Below are positions 26,243-34,987 of a stretch of DNA of 64,000 bases, in pieces. Both the position numbers and the translations under genes were made by a program. The first letter of the stretch is position 1; each line of letters opens with the position of its first letter. The stretch covers positions 310,001 to 374,000 of the forward strand of contig NZ_MAST01000012.1 of NCBI RefSeq assembly GCF_001758225.1, given 5' to 3'. Under the pieces are notes generated by a model. The model was not told the DNA's origin and did not search any database. It saw only the letters and a program-made list of their open reading frames with translations. The stretch is from Humibacillus sp. DSM 29435. Its GTDB lineage: Bacteria > Actinomycetota > Actinomycetes > Actinomycetales > Dermatophilaceae.

Positions 26243-26584
26243 AGCGATCACTCCTACGGTTGCTGGCGGGTTGCTTCTTACCCGTACGTCGAACGGCCAC
26301 TCGACTCTTCGACATCCATCTTGAGAAGACCCGAACTGTAGTGGCGCCACCACGATCACGCGGTGACGACCGGGTCGAACAAGCATGGAGGCGGCTGGCG
26401 TCGAAGCCCGGTTCTCCAGTGCTGTGGTTGAAGCGCAGAAGGAGCCCAATCTCGTTCACCACTCATCGCTGCGCAGAAGTCTTCGACGAGGCCGGGCTGT
26501 GGTTCAGGCGCCGACGCTCACCCCGTGGGAGAGGGGCGACATCGCCGTCCTCACAGGTCTGCACCGGTCTGCTTTGATGGCCCC
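26243..26584. other. 342-bp gap without a supported gene
   Basis: Divergent promoter space between the YciI gene and the carboxylesterase. Short frames on the plus strand are Arg-rich and lack a ribosome site or recognisable motif. I see no RNA gene or clear palindrome. Confidence 0.5.
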
Positions 26585-28063
26585 ATGGGTCCAGTCGTAG
26601 CTGTCTCCGGAGGTCAGGTCATCGGTACCAGCCACGCGGGGGTGAACGTCTTTCTCGGCATCCCGTACGCGGCCCCGGCGGTCGGCCGGAGCCGCTACCG
26701 CGAACCGCAGCCGGTCGTGCCGTGGCCGGGCCGGCGCGACGCGACCAGCCACGGCCCCACCCCGGCGCAGACGCCCTACCCGGCCCCGATGGACGAGGTG
26801 CTACCCAGCTCGGTGACCCCGGGCGACGACTACCTCAACCTCAGTGTGTGGGCACCCTCCGAGGGCGAGAACCTGCCCGTGATGGTGTGGATTCACGGTG
26901 GCGCGTTCGTTCGTGGAGCCAACTCCATCAGCACCTACGACGGTTCGGCGTTCGCCCGCGACGGAGTGGTCATGGTCGGCGTGAACTACCGCCTGGGCGC
27001 CCCCGGGTTCGCCGTGCTCGACGGCGCCCCCACCAACCTCGGGCTCCGCGACCAGATCGCGGCGCTGACCTGGGTGCGCGAGAACGTCGCCGCGTTCGGC
27101 GGCAACCCCGACAACGTGACCCTCTTCGGTGAGTCGGCCGGCGCGATGAGCGTCGCCACCTTGATGACCTCACCCGGGGCGCAGGGTCTGTTCCACCGCG
27201 CTATCGCGCAGAGCGGTGCCGCAACCGTGGCCTGCTCTCTCGACGACGCCCGCTTGGTCAGCGGCGAGCTTGCCGCCCAGCTCGGCGTGCCCGCCACGGC
27301 CGAGGCGTTCGCCGAGCTCGACCCCGACGACGTGCTCGCCGCCCAGACCGCGGTGGCGCTGGCCATCCAGGCCGACCCGAATCCGCAGCGTTGGGGCGCC
27401 AGCATCCTCCAAGGCGGCTTGGGCATCATGAGCCTCTTCCCGGTGATCGACGGTGACGTGGTGCCCGAGGTGCCCCAGGCCGGCATCGCCCATTGCACAG
27501 CCGCCGGGATGCCGCTGCTCCTCGGCACCACACGGCAGGAGTACCGCCTCTTCCTGGTCTCCACCGGTCTCGCCGACGCGGTGAGCACCGAGATGTTGCC
27601 GGCGCTGGCAGCCCGCTATGGCTGGCCCGACCAGGCCGTTGAGACGTACACCGCGAACCGACCCAGCGCCTCGGCCGGCGACATCGCCGGCGCGATTCTG
27701 ACCGACGCCGCCTTCCGCGTTCCGACCACGGCGCTCGCCGCGGCCCAGCACGCCTCCGGGGGCACCGTCTACACCTACGAGTTCGCCTGGCCCACACCCG
27801 TCATGGGTCTCGGCGCCTGTCACGCCCTCGAGCTCGGGTTCGTCTTCGACACCCTCGGCGAGGGCTCCGCGATGGCGGGAGCGAACGCGCCGCAACCGCT
27901 GGCCGACGAGATGCACCGTGCCTGGGTCGCGTTCGCGCGCGACGGCGACCCGGGCTGGACCGCCTGGACGCCGGACGACCCGGCGGTGATGACCTTCGAC
28001 TGCGAGTCCGAGGTCGTCTACGGGCCGCGCGCCGACGAGCTCGCTCTCTGGCCCATCGGTTGA
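26585..28063 (+). CDS. Type B carboxylesterase/lipase
   Basis: 492-aa alpha/beta hydrolase of the carboxylesterase family. GTSHAGVNVFLGIPYAAPAVG at the N-terminus, oxyanion-hole HGGAF, and nucleophile elbow LFGESAGAMSV; HALELGFVF near the C-terminus carries the likely catalytic His. No signal peptide is seen, so it is probably cytoplasmic. ATG 26585 is chosen because family similarity starts at once. Natural substrates of such enzymes are usually unknown esters. Confidence 0.88.
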   Translation: MGPVVAVSGGQVIGTSHAGVNVFLGIPYAAPAVGRSRYREPQPVVPWPGRRDATSHGPTPAQTPYPAPMDEVLPSSVTPGDDYLNLSVWAPSEGENLPVMVWIHGGAFVRGANSISTYDGSAFARDGVVMVGVNYRLGAPGFAVLDGAPTNLGLRDQIAALTWVRENVAAFGGNPDNVTLFGESAGAMSVATLMTSPGAQGLFHRAIAQSGAATVACSLDDARLVSGELAAQLGVPATAEAFAELDPDDVLAAQTAVALAIQADPNPQRWGASILQGGLGIMSLFPVIDGDVVPEVPQAGIAHCTAAGMPLLLGTTRQEYRLFLVSTGLADAVSTEMLPALAARYGWPDQAVETYTANRPSASAGDIAGAILTDAAFRVPTTALAAAQHASGGTVYTYEFAWPTPVMGLGACHALELGFVFDTLGEGSAMAGANAPQPLADEMHRAWVAFARDGDPGWTAWTPDDPAVMTFDCESEVVYGPRADELALWPIG

Positions 28064-28297
28064 CACCACGCTGGTCGAGCCGGCCAAACACCTTTACCTG
28101 ACGGCCGGCGATGGACGCTGACGAGACCCGGCCCGAGCATCGCGACCCCTGAAACGGGGGTCTCTGGCGGGCCGCGGCCCCGGTGCGCACCTTGGCGGCA
28201 CGGCTCGTCGCCCCAAGACGTACTGACCGCGGAGGTGGGTGGAGGGCAGCCGCATCCTGTACCTCCCTCGCACCCACCCGGCGTGGGAGGGTCGGGC

Positions 28298-28795
28298 ATG
28301 GTCACGGCAGACGACAACGAGCTCGAGGCGTTCTGGGACATCGCCCGGGAGCACGCGGGTCTTGCCGGGGTGCCGGTCTACACGGGTGAGAACCCGGTGC
28401 GAACGCTGCAACCTCCCGCGTGGGCCTTCGGAGCGACCCCCGAGCAGGCTGACGAGCTGCTCGGACTGGTGCTCGACGGAAACAAGACGGCGACCGCGAG
28501 CTCGCTCGGTGACTACGCGAGGGAGGGCGAGCAGCCGCCCGAGCCCGGGCTGCTCGGCATCCTGCTCGACGGGGCCGGCCATCCGCGCGCCCTCGTCGTG
28601 ACGACCGAGGCCCGGGTCGTGCCCTTCGACCAGGTAGACGCCGACCACGCCCGCGACGAGGGGGAGGGCGACCGCAGCCTCGAGCACTGGCGGACGGTCC
28701 ACGAGCGCTTCTTCGCCGAGCACACCGATGGTGGCTTCTGGCCAGACATGCCGGTCGTGCTCGAACGCTTCCGCGTTCTTTACCCGAGAACCTGA
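28298..28795 (+). CDS. ASCH domain protein
   Basis: 165 aa. ASCH (PUA-like) fold: the N-terminal FWDIAREHAG, FGATPEQADELLGLVLDGNKTATASSL with the conserved Gly-x-Lys-Thr-Ala core, VTTEARVVPFDQVDADHA and LEHWRTVHERFF. ASCH proteins are thought to bind RNA or modified nucleosides; some cleave N4-acetylcytidine. ATG 28298 follows GGGAGG. Monocistronic. Confidence 0.85.
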   Translation: MVTADDNELEAFWDIAREHAGLAGVPVYTGENPVRTLQPPAWAFGATPEQADELLGLVLDGNKTATASSLGDYAREGEQPPEPGLLGILLDGAGHPRALVVTTEARVVPFDQVDADHARDEGEGDRSLEHWRTVHERFFAEHTDGGFWPDMPVVLERFRVLYPRT

Positions 28796-28820
28796 CCATT
28801 GGGTGGCACCCCGAGCCGGG

Positions 28821-29072
28821 TCAGACAGCCGCGTATGGCGTCGACGGCGCGGGGTAGCTGCTCTCCTGGGTCGGCATCAGTATCCACAGCACCGGGTAGA
28901 TCAGCAGCTGGCTGCCGGGCACAACCAGGAGCAGCAGGACGAACAGCAGCCGCGCCTCCCACGGCGTGAGTCCGAACCTGCGCCCGATACCGGCGCAGAC
29001 CCCGCCGAGGATCTTGCCGTCACGGCTGCGGACGAGGCCCTGGTGAGCGAAGGTGGAGCGGATGTCGTTCAT
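28821..29072 (-). CDS. PspC domain membrane protein
   Basis: 83 aa. Classic PspC domain: LVRSRDGKILGGVCAGIGRRF followed by one long transmembrane region LLFVLLLLVVPGSQLLIYPVLWILM. PspC-domain proteins sense envelope stress or act as small membrane accessory proteins. It is monocistronic here, without pspA or a two-component pair. Confidence 0.88.
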   Translation of the reverse strand: MNDIRSTFAHQGLVRSRDGKILGGVCAGIGRRFGLTPWEARLLFVLLLLVVPGSQLLIYPVLWILMPTQESSYPAPSTPYAAV

Positions 29073-29310
29073 GGTGATCCTTTGCTGGTTCGACTGGTAG
29101 GTCCAGCCTGCGACCTACGAGCCACCCCGACCATCAGGGACCGCCCTGCCCACACCCCTGGTGGACCCTGACGCAACCCCGACCCTCAGCCCGTATCAAC
29201 CGCCGCCGGCCGCGCTCTGGTAGCCGACAGCCGACGCCGTGCGCCCTCGAGGAGGACGCTGCGTTCGGCCGATCCCGGTAGCGGAACCCCGTCGAGCGAG
29301 GAGACTTCAC

Positions 29311-29748
29311 ATGGCGTCACGATGGGCAACAGCAGCAGTGATCCTGCTGATCGGTGCCGGCCTCGGTGGATGCGGCAACGGTGACAGCCCGAGCACCTCG
29401 AGCGCCGTCACGGCCGCAGTCTCCATAGTGCCGACCGACCTGGCCCGAGCGACATCCGGCGACACCAACCTCGACGGCGCGGCCGACGCAGGCAAGGCCA
29501 TGACCGCCGACGACCTCTGCGGGTTCCTGGCCGACGAGACGCCGAAGGTCATCGACCTGAAACCCGCCGAGTACGCCTACGCCACCTTCGGCGGGGCACT
29601 CCTGACCTTCTACAGCGGCAAGGGTTTGCTGACCGACATCGATGGCGCCGACATCGACGCTCTCGCGGCCAAGGGCTGCCCTGAGAAGGCGGCCACCCTG
29701 TTGCCGGTGCTGGGAGCGAGCAGCTTCGAGAAGCTGCTATCGCAGTAG
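29311..29748 (+). CDS. Small lipoprotein of unknown function
   Basis: 145 aa. Signal sequence with lipobox LGGC (Cys about 21) followed by a Ser/Thr spacer and a domain beginning MTADDLCGFLADETPKV with two further cysteines (CGFL, KGCPEK) that may form a disulfide. ATG 29311 follows CGAGGAG. Attached to the outer face of the membrane if processed. I do not recognise the family. Confidence 0.75.
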   Translation: MASRWATAAVILLIGAGLGGCGNGDSPSTSSAVTAAVSIVPTDLARATSGDTNLDGAADAGKAMTADDLCGFLADETPKVIDLKPAEYAYATFGGALLTFYSGKGLLTDIDGADIDALAAKGCPEKAATLLPVLGASSFEKLLSQ

Positions 29749-29852
29749 CCTTCCAGCGCGTCACCCTTCGCCGAGTGTGCTCGGGCTCACGGTTGGGCAC
29801 CTTGTCTGCCGGGTAGGGATTGGACAAGTCAATCCCCACCGAAGGAGCGCAC

Positions 29853-30296
29853 ATGTCAGACGACAAGCAGGTTGCCAAGGACCTCGTAGAGACGCTGAAG
29901 GACGGCGAACACGGCTTCGCCTCAGCCGCGGAGAAGCTGCACGACGGCGACCACCCCGAGTGGGCCACCAAGCTGAAGCAGCTCTCTGAGCAGCGGGCCG
30001 GCTTTCGACGCGAGATCGTTGCTCTGGGCGACGAGTACGGCGATGACGTCGACGAGAGCGGCTCCGCTGTCGCCGCTCTGCACCGAGGGTGGATCTCGCT
30101 CAAGGACGCCCTCACCGGTGACAACGCCGGCAGCGTGCTCGGAGCCGCCCTCACCGGTGAAGACCACACCGTGTCCGAGTACGAGAAGGCGCTGAAGCAG
30201 GATCTCAGCGACGGTTTTCGGGACGTCGTGACCCGGCAGCACGAAGCCGTTGTCGCCGCCCGCGCAGAGGTGAAGGCCCTGGAGACTGTCAACTGA
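29853..30296 (+). CDS. PA2169-family four-helix-bundle protein (DUF2383)
   Basis: 147 aa, all alpha-helical, ferritin-like in outline: AKDLVETLKDGEHGFASAAEKL, then LKQLSEQRAGFRREIV, DVDESGSAVAALHRGWISLKDAL and EYEKALKQDLSDGFRDVVTRQH. Matches the DUF2383/PA2169 family, often induced by stress; biochemical role unknown. ATG 29853 has GAAGGAG. Confidence 0.82.
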   Translation: MSDDKQVAKDLVETLKDGEHGFASAAEKLHDGDHPEWATKLKQLSEQRAGFRREIVALGDEYGDDVDESGSAVAALHRGWISLKDALTGDNAGSVLGAALTGEDHTVSEYEKALKQDLSDGFRDVVTRQHEAVVAARAEVKALETVN

Positions 30297-30345
30297 CGAG
30301 TGGCGGCGGCCCTACGGGCCCGCTCGTCTCGTCTCGTCGACGACC

Positions 30346-30379
30346 ACGCCAGGTCGGCTGATCTCTGCTGACCTGGCGT
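30346..30379. terminator. Terminator-like hairpin between PA2169-family gene and bioQ
   Basis: 10-bp stem (30346-30355 with 30370-30379) around a 14-base loop, between two convergent genes. Confidence 0.6.
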
Positions 30380-30496
30380 GTATCAGGCAGGTCCATCGCC
30401 ACACTGATGGGTGTCGACGAAGGTGCAGGCACGCGCGTTCGACGCCTCCATCCTGTGAGGGGATGGCGCTGGGCGGGGCCTGAACCGCCCAGCGCT

Positions 30497-31072
30497 TCAC
30501 GTCGTGGCCGGCGTCCAGGCGGCAGCCGATCCCGCCTGGACGCCGGCCAAGATCACGCCCAAACCCGCGTCGAACAGCGCGTCGCACGTGCAGCCCTCCC
30601 CGCAGCGCCCGACCAGCCCCGCCTGACGCCGGGTCTGCGCGGCAGCGACAGAGCCGAGCAGGTGGTGCACGATCAGCTCCACGACGGCCGCACCGTCTGA
30701 CGCGACCGGCACCAATCTTGCTACCGCTCCGTACAGCGCGTTCAGGGCCGGGACGGCCAGCGGGTCGACCGCGTGGGCCAAGGCGACGACGTCGGCGCCG
30801 TCGGGCACGGTGACCAGGGCCGCGCGCAGGGCCCGGGTGTATCCGACCACGGCTTCACCGGCAGGCAGGTGCAGGCTCGGGGCGGGGACCTGCTCCCACA
30901 GCACGGCGGCGACCTCGACGATGAGCTCCTGCTTGCTGTCGACGTGCCAGTAGATCGCACCGGGCGCCACTCCCAGCTCACGGGCCAGTCGGCGCATCGA
31001 CAGGTCGCCCAGACCATAGCGGCGCAGCAGGTCGACCGCGGTCTCGACCACCTGCTCGCGGGTCAGGGCCAT
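30497..31072 (-). CDS. bioQ: TetR-family regulator of biotin synthesis (BioQ type)
   Basis: 191 aa. HTH at about 5-50: REQVVETAVDLLRRYGLGDLSMRRLARELGVAPGAIYWHV, of the TetR type that ends in IYWHVDSKQEL. The C-terminal domain is all-helical and has a Cys-rich stretch (CGEGCTC). It is divergent from bioB with 112 bp between, where a TGAAC-N3-GTTCA palindrome sits. In Corynebacterium and Mycobacterium BioQ binds a TGAAC-N3-GTTAC-type site before bio genes, so position and operator both support the name. ATG 31072 follows GAGGTGGC. Confidence 0.82.
   Translation of the reverse strand: MALTREQVVETAVDLLRRYGLGDLSMRRLARELGVAPGAIYWHVDSKQELIVEVAAVLWEQVPAPSLHLPAGEAVVGYTRALRAALVTVPDGADVVALAHAVDPLAVPALNALYGAVARLVPVASDGAAVVELIVHHLLGSVAAAQTRRQAGLVGRCGEGCTCDALFDAGLGVILAGVQAGSAAAWTPATT
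30506..30548. terminator. 17-bp perfect stem-loop inside the 3' end of bioQ
   Basis: Arms 30506-30522 and 30532-30548 are perfectly complementary around a nine-base loop. The structure lies within the last 17 codons of bioQ and ends seven bases before its stop codon. It could act as a terminator or as a stabilising 3' structure. Confidence 0.55.
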
Positions 31073-31103
31073 GCCACCTCCTTCCCCGTACCGCGCGGCC
31101 ACG

Positions 31104-31164
31104 TTGACAGCGAAGGGCGGGCACTCGGCATACTGAACGCGGATGCAGTTGAACACCGTTCAGT
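31104..31164 (+). promoter_or_regulatory. bioB promoter and BioQ operator
   Basis: TTGACA at 31104-31109 is followed by CATACT at 31129-31134 (spacing 19). Just downstream lies the palindrome TGAAC-ACC-GTTCA (31150-31162), and a further TGAAC at 31134-31138. The palindrome agrees with the BioQ consensus half sites. A protein bound here would block bioB initiation and could affect the divergent bioQ promoter. Confidence 0.65.
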
Positions 31165-31184
31165 GGTCGCGCGCAAGGAGCCCC

Positions 31185-32297
31185 ATGACCCGCCGTTTCG
31201 ATGACCTCGCCAGCGCCGTGCTGGCCGGCACCTCCGCCTCCCCCGCCGACGCGCTCGAGGTGCTGCGCGCGACCGACGACGAGCTGCTCGACCTGGTGAC
31301 GGCGGCAGCCCGTCTGCGGCGCCGCTACTTCGGCAACACGGTGAAGGTCAACTATCTCGTCAACCTCAAGTCGGGTCTGTGTCCCGAGAACTGCAGCTAC
31401 TGCTCGCAGCGTCTCGGCTCGCAGGCCGACATCCTCAAGTACACCTGGTTGAAGACCGACGAGGCGATCGCCCAGGCCACCGCCGGGCTGCGCGGCGGCG
31501 CCACGCGCGTCTGCATGGTCTCGAGCGGTCGGGGCCCCACCGACCGTGATGTCGAGCGGGTGGCCGGCATGGTCGGAGCCCTCAAGCAGGAGCACCCGCA
31601 GGTCGAGGTGTGTGCCTGTCTCGGACTGCTCAAGGACGGCCAGGCCGAACGGCTGCGCGAAGCCGGCGTCGACGCCTACAACCACAACCTCAACACGGCC
31701 GAGAGCCACCACGGCGAGATCGTCACCAGCCACACCTACGCCGACCGGGTCGATACGGTGACCAAGGCCAAGGGCGCCGGGCTATCCCCCTGCTCGGGCC
31801 TCATCGCCGGCCTGGGTGAGAGCGACGAGCAGCTCGTCGAGGCGCTCTTCGCCCTGGAGGCGCTCGGCTCCGACTCCATCCCGATCAACTTCCTCATGCC
31901 GTTCGACGGCACGCCCCTCGAGGGCACCTGGGACCTGACTCCCACCCGCTGCCTCAAGATCCTGGCCATGGCCCGGTTCGTGTGCCCCGACAAGGAGATC
32001 CGCATCGCGGGCGGCCGCGAGATGCACCTGAGGTCGCTGCAGGGCCAGGCCCTCCACGTGGCCAACTCGATCTTCCTGGGCGACTACCTCACGTCTGAGG
32101 GGCAGGCCGCCGAGACCGACCTTGAGATGATCCGTGACAACGGCTTCGTGGTGCTCGGGTCAGACGACGACACCAGTGGCCTTGGCAGAGCCCGCGTTCC
32201 GGCCGGCGCACTGGTCGGCGCCGATGTCGGCCTCGCGTCGCACGACCCGGCCAAACGCCGCCGCGGAGCAGGTACAGACGCCTCACCCAATGCGTGA
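31185..32297 (+). CDS. bioB: Biotin synthase
   Basis: Radical SAM enzyme inserting sulfur into dethiobiotin. 370 aa. The SAM-cluster motif is CPENCSYC; later conserved parts are [48 protein letters not shown] and [12 protein letters not shown], the last with the Arg that binds the second cluster. The C-terminus has about 30 extra residues, rich in Ala and Arg. ATG 31185 follows AAGGAG; an upstream in-frame ATG at 31143 lies inside the operator. First gene of bioBAFD. Confidence 0.97.
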   Translation: MTRRFDDLASAVLAGTSASPADALEVLRATDDELLDLVTAAARLRRRYFGNTVKVNYLVNLKSGLCPENCSYCSQRLGSQADILKYTWLKTDEAIAQATAGLRGGATRVCMVSSGRGPTDRDVERVAGMVGALKQEHPQVEVCACLGLLKDGQAERLREAGVDAYNHNLNTAESHHGEIVTSHTYADRVDTVTKAKGAGLSPCSGLIAGLGESDEQLVEALFALEALGSDSIPINFLMPFDGTPLEGTWDLTPTRCLKILAMARFVCPDKEIRIAGGREMHLRSLQGQALHVANSIFLGDYLTSEGQAAETDLEMIRDNGFVVLGSDDDTSGLGRARVPAGALVGADVGLASHDPAKRRRGAGTDASPNA

Positions 32298-33733
32298 GCA
32301 TGCCTGACCTGCAAGCAGTCTCAGCGTCGTCGCTCAGCGAGCGTGACCGAGGGCTGGTCTGGCACCCCTACGCCCCCCTCGACGGGCCACCGCCGTATGC
32401 CGTGACGTCGGCGTCTGGGGTTCGGCTCGGTCTGACCGCTGCCGACGGTTCGACCTACGAGGCGATCGACGCGATGGCCTCGTGGTGGTGCGCCGTGCAC
32501 GGCTACCGCCACCCGGCCCTCGACGCCGCCGCCCACGACCAGATCGACCGGTTCAGCCACGTCATGTTCGGGGGTCTCACCCACGAGCCGGCGGTGGCCC
32601 TCGCCGAACGGCTGACGGCCATCGCACCTGGTCCGATGGCGCACGTGTTCTTCGCCGACTCGGGGTCGGTATCGGTCGAGGTGGCCCTCAAGCTGGCCCT
32701 GCAGTACCAAGCGGCGCAGGCTCGCCCCCAGCGGCAGCGCTTCCTCACCGTGCGGGGCGGCTACCACGGCGACACGTTCGCCGCGATGAGCGTGTGCGAC
32801 CCGGTCGACGGCATGCACTCGGCCTTTCCCGGCATCCTCGCGAACCACGTCTTCGCCCCCCGACCCCCACCCGCCCGCTTCACCCCCCCGCCACCCCCGC
32901 CTCCCCTACCTCCCGCGAACGACTCGTTCGAGGTCGAACGCACCGGCACACCAGCACGTTCGCTCACCAGCAGCGCGTTCGACGCGGGCTGGGAGGTCGA
33001 CCAGGCTGCCCTGGCCGAGTGGACGGCATCCTTCCGACGTCTGGCGGCCGAGCACTCCCACGAGCTCGCAGCGGTCGTCGTCGAGCCGGTGCTCCAAGGG
33101 GCCGGAGGTATGTACGTCTACCACCCCGCCTGCCTTCGCACGATGCGCGAGGTCGCCGACGAGCACGGCCTGCTGCTGGTCGTCGACGAGATCGCCACCG
33201 GCTTCGGTCGCACCGGCCGGCTCTTCGCCACCGAGTGGGCCGATGTGTCACCCGACGTGATCTGCGTGGGCAAAGCTCTGACCGGCGGATACCTCACTCT
33301 CGCAGCGGTACTCACCACTCGGGCTGTGGGTGAGGCGATCACCCGCTCGCAGTTCCGCACGCTGTTGCACGGGCCGACGTTCATGGCCAACCCGCTGGCC
33401 TGTGCAGTGGCGGGGGCATCGCTCGGCCTGCTCGACCTGCACTGGGCCCACGACGTGCAACGCGTCGGCGCCGCCCTGGCAGCAGGGCTGGCCGGCGCCC
33501 GTCACCTACCGGTGGTGCGCGACGTGCGCACGCTGGGCGCGGTCGGCGTCGTACAGCTCAGCGAGCCCGTCGACGTGGTGGCACTCACCCGTGCCGCGCT
33601 CGACCGAGGGGTCTGGGTGCGCCCGTTCCGAGACCTCGTCTACACGATGCCGCCCTACCTGTGCACCGACGCCGAGATCGCCACCATCACCGCCGGCATC
33701 GTCGGCGCCGTCGAGCAGGTGCACGGCCGATGA
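32294..33733 (+). CDS. bioA: Adenosylmethionine--8-amino-7-oxononanoate aminotransferase
   Basis: Transfers an amino group from S-adenosylmethionine to KAPA, giving DAPA. 479 aa, fold type I PLP enzyme: [70 protein letters not shown] and the PLP lysine in [13 protein letters not shown] 32294 overlaps the bioB stop (GTGA); ATG 32300 is an alternative. Oddity: between [10 protein letters not shown] and the next conserved part lies an insertion of about 40 residues with a run of seven prolines, encoded by a C-rich tract (32856-32917). The normal family chain is about 430 residues. Confidence 0.95.
   Translation: MSMPDLQAVSASSLSERDRGLVWHPYAPLDGPPPYAVTSASGVRLGLTAADGSTYEAIDAMASWWCAVHGYRHPALDAAAHDQIDRFSHVMFGGLTHEPAVALAERLTAIAPGPMAHVFFADSGSVSVEVALKLALQYQAAQARPQRQRFLTVRGGYHGDTFAAMSVCDPVDGMHSAFPGILANHVFAPRPPPARFTPPPPPPPLPPANDSFEVERTGTPARSLTSSAFDAGWEVDQAALAEWTASFRRLAAEHSHELAAVVVEPVLQGAGGMYVYHPACLRTMREVADEHGLLLVVDEIATGFGRTGRLFATEWADVSPDVICVGKALTGGYLTLAAVLTTRAVGEAITRSQFRTLLHGPTFMANPLACAVAGASLGLLDLHWAHDVQRVGAALAAGLAGARHLPVVRDVRTLGAVGVVQLSEPVDVVALTRAALDRGVWVRPFRDLVYTMPPYLCTDAEIATITAGIVGAVEQVHGR
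32856..32917 (-). other. G-rich tract on the minus strand inside bioA (G-quadruplex potential)
   Basis: On the plus strand the tract consists of many runs of three to seven C separated by one to five other bases, coding for a Pro-rich insertion. On the minus strand it has more than four G-runs with short loops, the pattern of a stable G-quadruplex. Confidence 0.5.
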
Positions 33734-34878
33734 GCACGAGCGGGTGGGACGCCTGGCTCACAGAGCGGGCCGAGCTGCGCTGCGCGCGCGGCACCGTGCG
33801 CACCGATCCGGTGCTGCGGTCGGGTGGCCTCCCCCTGCTCGACCTTGCCTCCAACGACTACCTGGGCCTCGCGTGCGACCCCCGGGTCGTCGCAGCGGCC
33901 CACGAGGCGCTCGACCGCTACGGCGCCTCCGCCAGCGCTTCTCGGCTCGTGACGGGCACCCTCCCCGTGCACCACGACCTCGAGGCGGCCCTGTGCGCCC
34001 TGACCGGTCAGCCGAGCGCCCTCGTGTTCTCGACCGGGTACGCGGCCAATCTCGGCGCCCTGACCGCGCTCAGCGGCCAGGGGGCACAGATCCTGCTCGA
34101 CGCGCACGCCCATGCGTCACTGCACGACGCCGCTCGAATGTCGCGGATGCCGAACGACACCTTTGCGCACAACGACATTGCCGCCCTCGAGGTCGCGCTT
34201 CGTGAGCGGCGGGGTTACCGGGTGGTCGTGGGGGTGGAGTCGATCTACTCGGTGCTCGGTGACCATGCTCCGCTCGCCGACCTCGTCGAGGTCTGCGCAC
34301 GCCATGGCGCGATGCTCGTCGTCGACGAGGCGCACGGCATCGGTGTGGCGGGCGGCGGGCGCGGCCTGCTGTTCGAGCTCGGCCTGGTAGGCGCGCCCGA
34401 TGTCGTCGTGACAGCCACCTTGTCGAAGTCGCTCGGCTCGCAGGGCGGGGCGGTCTTGGGCGCCGAGCCGATCCGTGAGCATCTGCTCAACACGGCCCGG
34501 CCCTTCATCTTCGACACGGGGCTCGCTCCTGCGTCTGCCGGCGCCGCCCGCGCCGCCGCCGAGATCGTCTCTGCCGATGCTTCGCTCGCGGCCTCGGTGC
34601 GATCCAACGCCGCCACGATCAGTGAGGTCTGCGGCATCCGCGCGTCGGCCGGTGCCGTGCAGTCGATCCCGATGTCCACCCCGGATGCCGCTGTCGCCGC
34701 CTGTCTCGACCTGCGCGCCCGCGGTGTGCTCGTCGGCTGCTTCCGCCCGCCCAGCGTGCCCGACGGGGTGTCCCGCCTCCGGGTCACCGCCCGGGCCGAC
34801 CTGTCTCCAGTCGAGGTGGCCGAGGCCGCCCACCTCGTGGCCGAGGTTTCCCGCCACTACCGCGGCGCCGCCGCATGA
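33730..34878 (+). CDS. bioF: 8-amino-7-oxononanoate synthase
   Basis: PLP enzyme condensing pimeloyl thioester with alanine to KAPA. 382 aa. LDLASNDYLGLACDPRVV, GASASASRLVTGTLPVHHDLE, VVGVESIYSVLGD, VVDEAHGIGVAG and the PLP lysine in TLSKSLGSQGG. ATG 33730 overlaps the bioA stop (ATGA). It completes its fold with RLRVTARADLSPVEV. Confidence 0.96.
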   Translation: MSTSGWDAWLTERAELRCARGTVRTDPVLRSGGLPLLDLASNDYLGLACDPRVVAAAHEALDRYGASASASRLVTGTLPVHHDLEAALCALTGQPSALVFSTGYAANLGALTALSGQGAQILLDAHAHASLHDAARMSRMPNDTFAHNDIAALEVALRERRGYRVVVGVESIYSVLGDHAPLADLVEVCARHGAMLVVDEAHGIGVAGGGRGLLFELGLVGAPDVVVTATLSKSLGSQGGAVLGAEPIREHLLNTARPFIFDTGLAPASAGAARAAAEIVSADASLAASVRSNAATISEVCGIRASAGAVQSIPMSTPDAAVAACLDLRARGVLVGCFRPPSVPDGVSRLRVTARADLSPVEVAEAAHLVAEVSRHYRGAAA

Positions 34879-34893
34879 CCACCGGGTGTACGA

Positions 34894-34933
34894 AAGTGGC
34901 CACTCGACTGGGCTTTCGGTCGAGTGGCCACTT
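34894..34933 (+). terminator. Strong hairpin between bioF and bioD
   Basis: Perfect 15-bp stem (34894-34908 with 34919-34933) and ten-base loop, within the 109-bp gap that breaks the otherwise overlapping bio operon. No U tract follows. It may be a partial terminator or processing site that lowers bioD expression. Confidence 0.55.
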
Positions 34934-34987
34934 ACGCACGGCCCAGCCACCGCCTTCGTCGGCCCCTCGCACCGAACTGAACACGTG

